A stretch of 64,000 bases of DNA. Source: Opitutaceae bacterium. Its GTDB lineage: Bacteria; Verrucomicrobiota; Verrucomicrobiia; Opitutales; Opitutaceae. This document shows, piece by piece, positions 60,171-64,000 of this stretch. The stretch is from contig JACKPU010000004.1 of NCBI GenBank assembly GCA_024233285.1, forward strand, positions 124,001 to 188,000, in the 5' to 3' direction. Made by a program: the position numbers and the translations under genes. Within the stretch, counting starts at the first letter, position 1. Every line of letters starts with the position of its first letter. Under the pieces are notes generated by a model, which ran no database searches, had not been told where the DNA came from, and worked only from the letters and a program-made list of their open reading frames with translations.

Positions 60171-61106
60171 TCAGCCGCGTTGAGCCAACCACTGTTCGAA
60201 TTCCCCGAGGAAGATGTCGATGCCACGGTGGAGGTTGCCGCGAAATTGTCCGCCGACGTGGGGTGAAATGATCAGGTTGGGAGCGGACCACAGGGGCGAT
60301 TCCGGCGGGAGCGGTTCCTGATCGAAGACATCAAGGGCGGCCCCGGCGAGGCGGTCGGCGGTGAGCGCTGCGACCAATGCTTCGTGGTCGAGCACGTCGC
60401 TGCGGCCCAGATTCACGAGCACGGAGGAGGGCTGCATGGAATCGAGGACGGTGGCATTGATCCGGTGTTTGATTTCGGGGTGTCCGGGGAGGACACTGAT
60501 GAGGGCGTCGGCTCCGCCGATGTGGGTGGCGAGGTCGTGCAGGGCGCGAAAATGTTTCACCCCGGGATGATTTCCTTCGGCCGAGCGGCGATAGACGGTG
60601 ATCTCCGCGCCCACGGCGGCGAGGAGAGTGATGACGGTTTGGGCCACCGGGCCAAAGCCGAGCACATGAATTTGACTGCCGGCCACGAGAGGGGGATGGC
60701 GTTTGAAAATGGGATCGCGGGCCCAGATACGCCGGGGCTTGGCTTCGACCATGGCGGGGATCTCCCGGCGCAGGGCCAGAAGCAGGCCGAGCCCGTGTTC
60801 GGCGACCGCCCGGGCATTGAAGGGACCGTGCCTGGTGATGTGCAGATCGGGACGGGTCTCACGCAGGCTGAGGAAGGGGTCGATGCCAACGGCGGGGACA
60901 TGCAGCCATCCGATGTTATCCTGCGCCCGGATTTTATCCGCCGGGATGTTGTTCACGCATATACCGGTGGCCCAGGCGAGGTCGTCGTCGGTGACACCGC
61001 GGGCGGTGCGGACACGCAATTCGTGGGAGGAGGGGAATTGCTCCCTCAAATAGGACTCCGCTTCGGGTGAGAGGGTGGAACTGAAGACGATTCGTTCAGG
61101 AGTCAT
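60171..61106 (-). CDS. D-2-hydroxyacid dehydrogenase family protein
   Basis: 311 residues. Catalytic R235 (NLGRSD), E264 (FDQEPLPP) and H283 (SPHVGG) are present. The dinucleotide loop reads LGFGPVAQT at 149-157, so the last Gly of GxGxxG is Ala155; this is tolerated in some members. The start overlaps the dehydratase gene by 11 bases, so dehydratase and dehydrogenase are coupled, mirroring the pair at the left end of the window. It probably handles the 2-keto acid of the dehydratase branch. Confidence 0.9.
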   Translation of the reverse strand: MTPERIVFSSTLSPEAESYLREQFPSSHELRVRTARGVTDDDLAWATGICVNNIPADKIRAQDNIGWLHVPAVGIDPFLSLRETRPDLHITRHGPFNARAVAEHGLGLLLALRREIPAMVEAKPRRIWARDPIFKRHPPLVAGSQIHVLGFGPVAQTVITLLAAVGAEITVYRRSAEGNHPGVKHFRALHDLATHIGGADALISVLPGHPEIKHRINATVLDSMQPSSVLVNLGRSDVLDHEALVAALTADRLAGAALDVFDQEPLPPESPLWSAPNLIISPHVGGQFRGNLHRGIDIFLGEFEQWLAQRG

Positions 61107-62229
61107 CGGTGCGAATCAGGGTTTCGACGGTGTGTGCGTTGAGCCAATCCCAATCGAGTTCGACGCCGAGGCCGGGTTGATCAGGGCAAACCAGGGTGCC
61201 GCGTTCGGTCAGGGCGAAGGGGTTGGTCCGCAGGCCGAAATTGAACAGGGGCGGGGGAGTTTCGACATACTCGGTGTTGCGAGCGGAGCAGGCCACGTGG
61301 ATATGGGCGACATCCAGCAATGGCACGCCGGCGGTGTGGACTTCGAGAGTGTGCCCGAACAGCTCCGCCATGGCGAGGGCCTTGCGCAGGCCGGTGACAC
61401 CGGCGGTGATGTAAACATCGGAGCGCAGGATATCGCAGGCTGCTTCGCGCAGGTAGGCGTGTTGATCGGAAAGCGGAGCAGTTTCGGAAGCGAGGATGGG
61501 CACCTTGAGTTTGCTGCGCAGATGCCGGAGCAGGGCGAGTTGGGAATCCGGCACCGGCTCCTCAAACCAGTAGTAATCGAGATCGGACAGCACCTGGCCC
61601 ACGCGCAGGGCCTCGGTCAAATTGTAGGCGCCGGCCACATCGTGCATGAGGCGGTATTGATCGCCCACGGTTTCGCGGGCGAGCGTCAGGCGCGGGATGT
61701 CCTCCCCGGGGCCTTCCCAAAGCTGGACTTTGGCGGCGGTGTAGCCCTGTTCGATGGCTTCGAGACAGCTCGCCTTGACGGCTTCCGGGGTATCAAGCAC
61801 CTGACGGCCGAGGGTGGCGTAGGTGGGAATTTCGTTGCGGTAGCGGCCCAGCAGGGTGGCCAGGGGCAGTCCCGCCGCCTTGCCCCGAATATCCCACAGC
61901 GCGACGTCGATCACACCGAGCGGTGCATCGGAAATGCTGTAAAGATGGCGATTGTCGCGTCTGAACATTTGCCACAATGCCTCGGGCTCGTTGATGGGAT
62001 CGCGACCGATCAGCCGGTGCCCGTAAATATCCTGAAACGCATGGGCCAGCCCCCGGCCTTCGCCATGGGTGCCGCGGCCCATCGAATAGCCTTTGAGGCC
62101 ACTGTCGGTGGCGATTTCCAGCAGGGGAAACTCCCAATTCATGTTGAACTGCTGGGGGGCCCGCCGGCGCGCGTAGAAGGCCCGGGGGTCGATTGAGATG
62201 AGGCGGGTGGTGACGGAAGTGATTCGCAT
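61096..62229 (-). CDS. Mandelate racemase/muconate lactonizing enzyme family protein
   Basis: 377-residue enolase-superfamily member. Ligands are D197 (MHDVAG), E223 or E224 (FEEPVP) and E249 (ASET); bases are K167 in AKVQL (KxQ rather than KxK), D271 (RSDVYITAG) and H298 (EVHTAG). This arrangement, His-based with a modified KxK, is found in sugar-acid dehydratases. It differs clearly from the enzyme at 414. An operator begins 14 bases upstream of its start, so it heads a two-gene, LacI-regulated operon with the dehydrogenase. Confidence 0.9.
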   Translation of the reverse strand: MRITSVTTRLISIDPRAFYARRRAPQQFNMNWEFPLLEIATDSGLKGYSMGRGTHGEGRGLAHAFQDIYGHRLIGRDPINEPEALWQMFRRDNRHLYSISDAPLGVIDVALWDIRGKAAGLPLATLLGRYRNEIPTYATLGRQVLDTPEAVKASCLEAIEQGYTAAKVQLWEGPGEDIPRLTLARETVGDQYRLMHDVAGAYNLTEALRVGQVLSDLDYYWFEEPVPDSQLALLRHLRSKLKVPILASETAPLSDQHAYLREAACDILRSDVYITAGVTGLRKALAMAELFGHTLEVHTAGVPLLDVAHIHVACSARNTEYVETPPPLFNFGLRTNPFALTERGTLVCPDQPGLGVELDWDWLNAHTVETLIRTDDS

Positions 62230-62242
62230 GTTTTGAGGTTAT

Positions 62243-62257
62243 GCTAAAACGTTTTAT
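62243..62257 (-). promoter_or_regulatory. LacI-type operator at the dehydratase operon
   Basis: GCTAAAACGTTTTAT has the full AAAACGTTTT palindrome (62246-62255) and is the closest to the consensus of all copies. It lies 14 bases upstream of the ATG, as at the nagB-like gene. Confidence 0.7.
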
Positions 62258-62356
62258 TGTATTGGGTCCGTCAACCGATTTATCATGCAAACAGGAAATT
62301 TGTTTTTCGGCATGGTGCATGCGGAACGGGTAGGGAGGGGTGGTTTGACAAAAATA

Positions 62357-62443
62357 CGCCTAAAAGAGTTCGTTGAGATTGCGGAGAAACGTGAGGAGCC
62401 GTTCAGTGCGATATACGCACGTTTTCGCATTCAGTTTTCTTGA
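62357..62443 (+). pseudogene. N-terminal relic of an IS481-like transposase
   Basis: The frame reads RLKEFVEIAEKREEPFSAIY and ARFRIQFS, then TGA. It parallels the start of the intact neighbour (WREFVELAEKREMAFNELCA, RFGVS) and breaks off exactly where that element begins. It is the stub of an older related insertion, interrupted by the newer one. Confidence 0.65.
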
Positions 62444-63713
62444 CAATCGGCTCTACTCAGGAGAGGTCCGGAATCGTGTGGCGCGAATTTGTAGAGCTGG
62501 CTGAAAAACGCGAAATGGCTTTTAACGAGCTGTGCGCGCGCTTCGGCGTCAGCCGAAAAACCGGCTACAAATGGCTGAATCGATTTCGCGAGCGGGGGGT
62601 TTCCGGCCTGCAGGAACAAAGCCGCCGCCCCAAGTCGAGCCCGCGGCGAACACCGGAGGAAATCGCGCGCCAGGTTCTGACGCTGCGGCGTGAGCATCCG
62701 GATTGGAGTGCGCAGCGCATCGCGACCGAACTAAAGGCGCGGGGCGTCTCGCATCTGCCGGCACCGAGCACGATTGATTTGATTTTGCGCCGGCATCGCG
62801 AGGCGGCCATCGTGCAAACAGCGATCTTGGGCGCCGGGGCGGATGCGTTGCGATTCGAGCCCAATTTCCGTTGGGTTTTGCGGCAAGGCGAGCCGATCAA
62901 GTTGGATGACGGCCGTATGGTGATGCCGGTGCTGTTGTTGGATGAAACCACGAACTTTGTGCTCGGGGCCACGCTGGGCCCGGCCGCGGGCAAAGCCGAC
63001 TGGCTTTTGCAATTTGTGGAGGCACTGTTGCGGCGTCATGGCATGCCGTGGCGTTTCGCGGTGCAGGATGGTGCGGCAGGAGGACGGGGCATGCATCCGC
63101 ATTCTGAACTCACGGTTTGGTTGATGCGTCACGGGGTGGCGGTTGATTTTGTGCCCGCGGAAGGGGCGACCGAGTCCGAAGCCCGGCGCAATCTATCCGC
63201 GCGGCTGGCCGCATTGCCGTCTTACCAGCGCGCGCCTTTGGAAGAGCGCAAGCTGCCGGCGGATATGCTCGCACCGTTTTACCGGCAGACGAACCTGTCC
63301 GAAGCGCAAGCGGCGGGCTTGCTCGCCCAATGGCGCGAGCAGCACAATTTTGGCGGCAGGCACGAGGCCATGCAGAAGCGCAGTCCGATTTCGGTTTACC
63401 GTCCGAGTATTCGTCCGCTGCCCGATTCGTTGCCCGAGGTAATTTATGCCGTGGATGCCGCCGTGCGATTGGTTTCGGAGAAGGGCATTCTGACGTATCA
63501 ACGTCGGTTGATTCACATAGGGCGCGCGTTTGCCGGGCTTGAGATCGAGATCAAACCGACCACGGAAGCGGAGCATTTTGTGGCGGTGTTTGCCGGGCAA
63601 GTGCTGGGTGTATTCGATCTGGCTGTGGCCGAGATGGACGAGACCACGTCGTTGCCCTTGAGCAGAATCTGACGGGCGGACTCCGCGTGGTTCCCGGCCT
63701 TTGACGATTGTCA
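62441..63713. mobile_element. IS481-like element
   Basis: A single transposase-like gene is bounded by TGACAATCG on the left and its complement CGATTGTCA on the right. Beyond these nine bases the ends diverge, so the terminal repeats are short or decayed. TGT/TGA...ATTGTCA-type ends are usual for IS481. The left boundary cuts an older relic of the same family. Confidence 0.55.
62476..63672 (+). CDS. IS481-like transposase with substituted catalytic residues
   Basis: 398 residues from the GTG giving VWREFVELAEKRE; a TTG 36 bases upstream lies in the terminal repeat. The N-terminal half has a helix-turn-helix (ELCARFGVSRKTGYKWLNRF) and a second one (QVLTLRREHPDWSAQRIATE). The integrase-like part aligns with IS481 proteins, but from memory of the family the first Asp (WQMDFK) is R136 in WVLRQGEP, the TDNG Asp is Q197 in AVQDGA and the Glu region (GKDERFHRT) reads ATESEARRN. 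The C-terminus (HEAMQKRSPISVYRPSIRPL, VSEKGILTYQRRLIHIGRAF) is normal. It may be catalytically dead yet is uninterrupted. Confidence 0.75.
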   Translation: MWREFVELAEKREMAFNELCARFGVSRKTGYKWLNRFRERGVSGLQEQSRRPKSSPRRTPEEIARQVLTLRREHPDWSAQRIATELKARGVSHLPAPSTIDLILRRHREAAIVQTAILGAGADALRFEPNFRWVLRQGEPIKLDDGRMVMPVLLLDETTNFVLGATLGPAAGKADWLLQFVEALLRRHGMPWRFAVQDGAAGGRGMHPHSELTVWLMRHGVAVDFVPAEGATESEARRNLSARLAALPSYQRAPLEERKLPADMLAPFYRQTNLSEAQAAGLLAQWREQHNFGGRHEAMQKRSPISVYRPSIRPLPDSLPEVIYAVDAAVRLVSEKGILTYQRRLIHIGRAFAGLEIEIKPTTEAEHFVAVFAGQVLGVFDLAVAEMDETTSLPLSRI

Positions 63714-63868
63714 CCGGAACGTCACTTCCGGGCCATGGATATGTAACCTATCTATTTATTAATATAACCCCGTTATGAAGGAAGATTAATTCGTTTAAAA
63801 TAGGTAAGTATATTTTAATTAACATTATACATAACAATAAATCTTGTCAACAGGGGGAAATCATCGAA

Positions 63869-63897
63869 TTGACATGGGAAGAAAATCATTTTTCTAT
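63869..63897 (+). promoter_or_regulatory. Candidate promoter of the last, partial gene
   Basis: TTGACA (63869-63874) is followed after 17 bases by TTCTAT (63892-63897) as a weak -10, 42 bases before the start codon. The 63714-63868 stretch is strongly AT-rich and holds no gene or recognisable operator of the regulon type. Confidence 0.45.
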
Positions 63898-63938
63898 CCT
63901 TCCGCAGTCAGTTACCCCTCATCCAACCCCTTACTGCC

Positions 63939-64000
63939 ATGCATACCTCAACGCGTAGGATTCTCGGGGCATTTTGTGCCCTTTTGATTGTTTGCAACTT
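63939..64000 (+). CDS. Start of an exported protein, cut by the window end
   Basis: The ATG opens MHTSTRRILGAFCALLIVCN, a textbook signal peptide with basic n-region and hydrophobic core, and the frame continues to the last base. Only about 20 codons are visible, so the product is unknown; an outer-membrane receptor or secreted hydrolase would fit the surroundings. The preceding promoter candidate and AT-rich leader support the start. Confidence 0.55.
   Translation, partial: MHTSTRRILGAFCALLIVCN

Noticed and set aside
1..64000. tRNA, rRNA and known riboswitch genes
   Set aside because: No cloverleaf, rRNA-like stretch or recognisable aptamer was seen by eye; small RNAs cannot be excluded without a covariance search.

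Overview
The window looks like a chromosomal segment of a high-GC, saccharolytic Verrucomicrobiota bacterium, most like the Opitutaceae. This is inferred from gene content: many sodium:solute symporters, CehA/McbA metallohydrolases, enolase-superfamily dehydratases, D-2-hydroxyacid dehydrogenases, secreted beta-propeller hydrolase-like proteins, one TonB receptor and a LacI regulator. No rRNA, tRNA or CRISPR array was seen, so the taxonomic guess is soft.

Layout. (1) 1-12.8 kb is a first catabolic block. On the plus strand are a truncated sialidase-like protein, a mandelate-racemase-type dehydratase, a 2-hydroxyacid dehydrogenase, two exported proteins and a glycerophosphodiesterase. On the minus strand are a ketopantoate reductase-like protein, a VOC protein, a TIM-barrel-like protein, an NHL propeller, a symporter and a DUF3127 protein. 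(2) 12.8-22.24 kb is an accessory island. It carries an AbiE-type toxin-antitoxin pair with an ankyrin-like third gene, a coiled-coil protein, a truncated radC, at least four copies or relics of one insertion-sequence family, and a CapW/BrxR-like WYL regulator facing a three-gene cassette (lamin-tail protein, DUF457 membrane protein, two-TM protein). That cassette resembles an undescribed defence module. (3) 22.2-36.8 kb is a long minus-strand run: TonB receptor, propeller hydrolase, two symporters flanking a class V aminotransferase, amidohydrolase plus Rieske protein, alpha/beta hydrolase, GH20 hexosaminidase, a symporter remnant with its small partner, and a 2-hydroxyacid dehydrogenase. (4) 37.3-38.4 kb is a LacI-family regulator. 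(5) 38.7-54.2 kb is a plus-strand run: DapA-family aldolase, two CehA/McbA metallohydrolases, symporter, HpaI-type aldolase, a large exported hydrolase-like protein, esterase, a tandem pair of exported paralogues and a dehydrogenase. (6) 54.4-62.3 kb holds a propeller hydrolase, a KDPG-aldolase-like and a NagB-like enzyme, a second DapA-family aldolase, a dehydrogenase and a second enolase-superfamily dehydratase. (7) 62.3-63.7 kb holds an IS481-like transposase whose usual catalytic residues appear replaced, followed by the start of another exported protein.

Sections 3-6 read as one regulon. A motif close to GCTAAAACGTTTTA occurs upstream of the TonB gene (twice), the first dapA-like gene, nagB-like, the second dapA-like gene and the dehydratase operon, with a weaker copy between the KDPG-aldolase-like and hydrolase genes. 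The inferred scheme is outer-membrane uptake and extracellular or periplasmic trimming of an acidic and/or N-acetylated glycan, sodium-coupled import of the products, then dehydratase, dehydrogenase, aldolase, deaminase and aminotransferase steps to pyruvate-level intermediates. The actual substrate cannot be read from the sequence.
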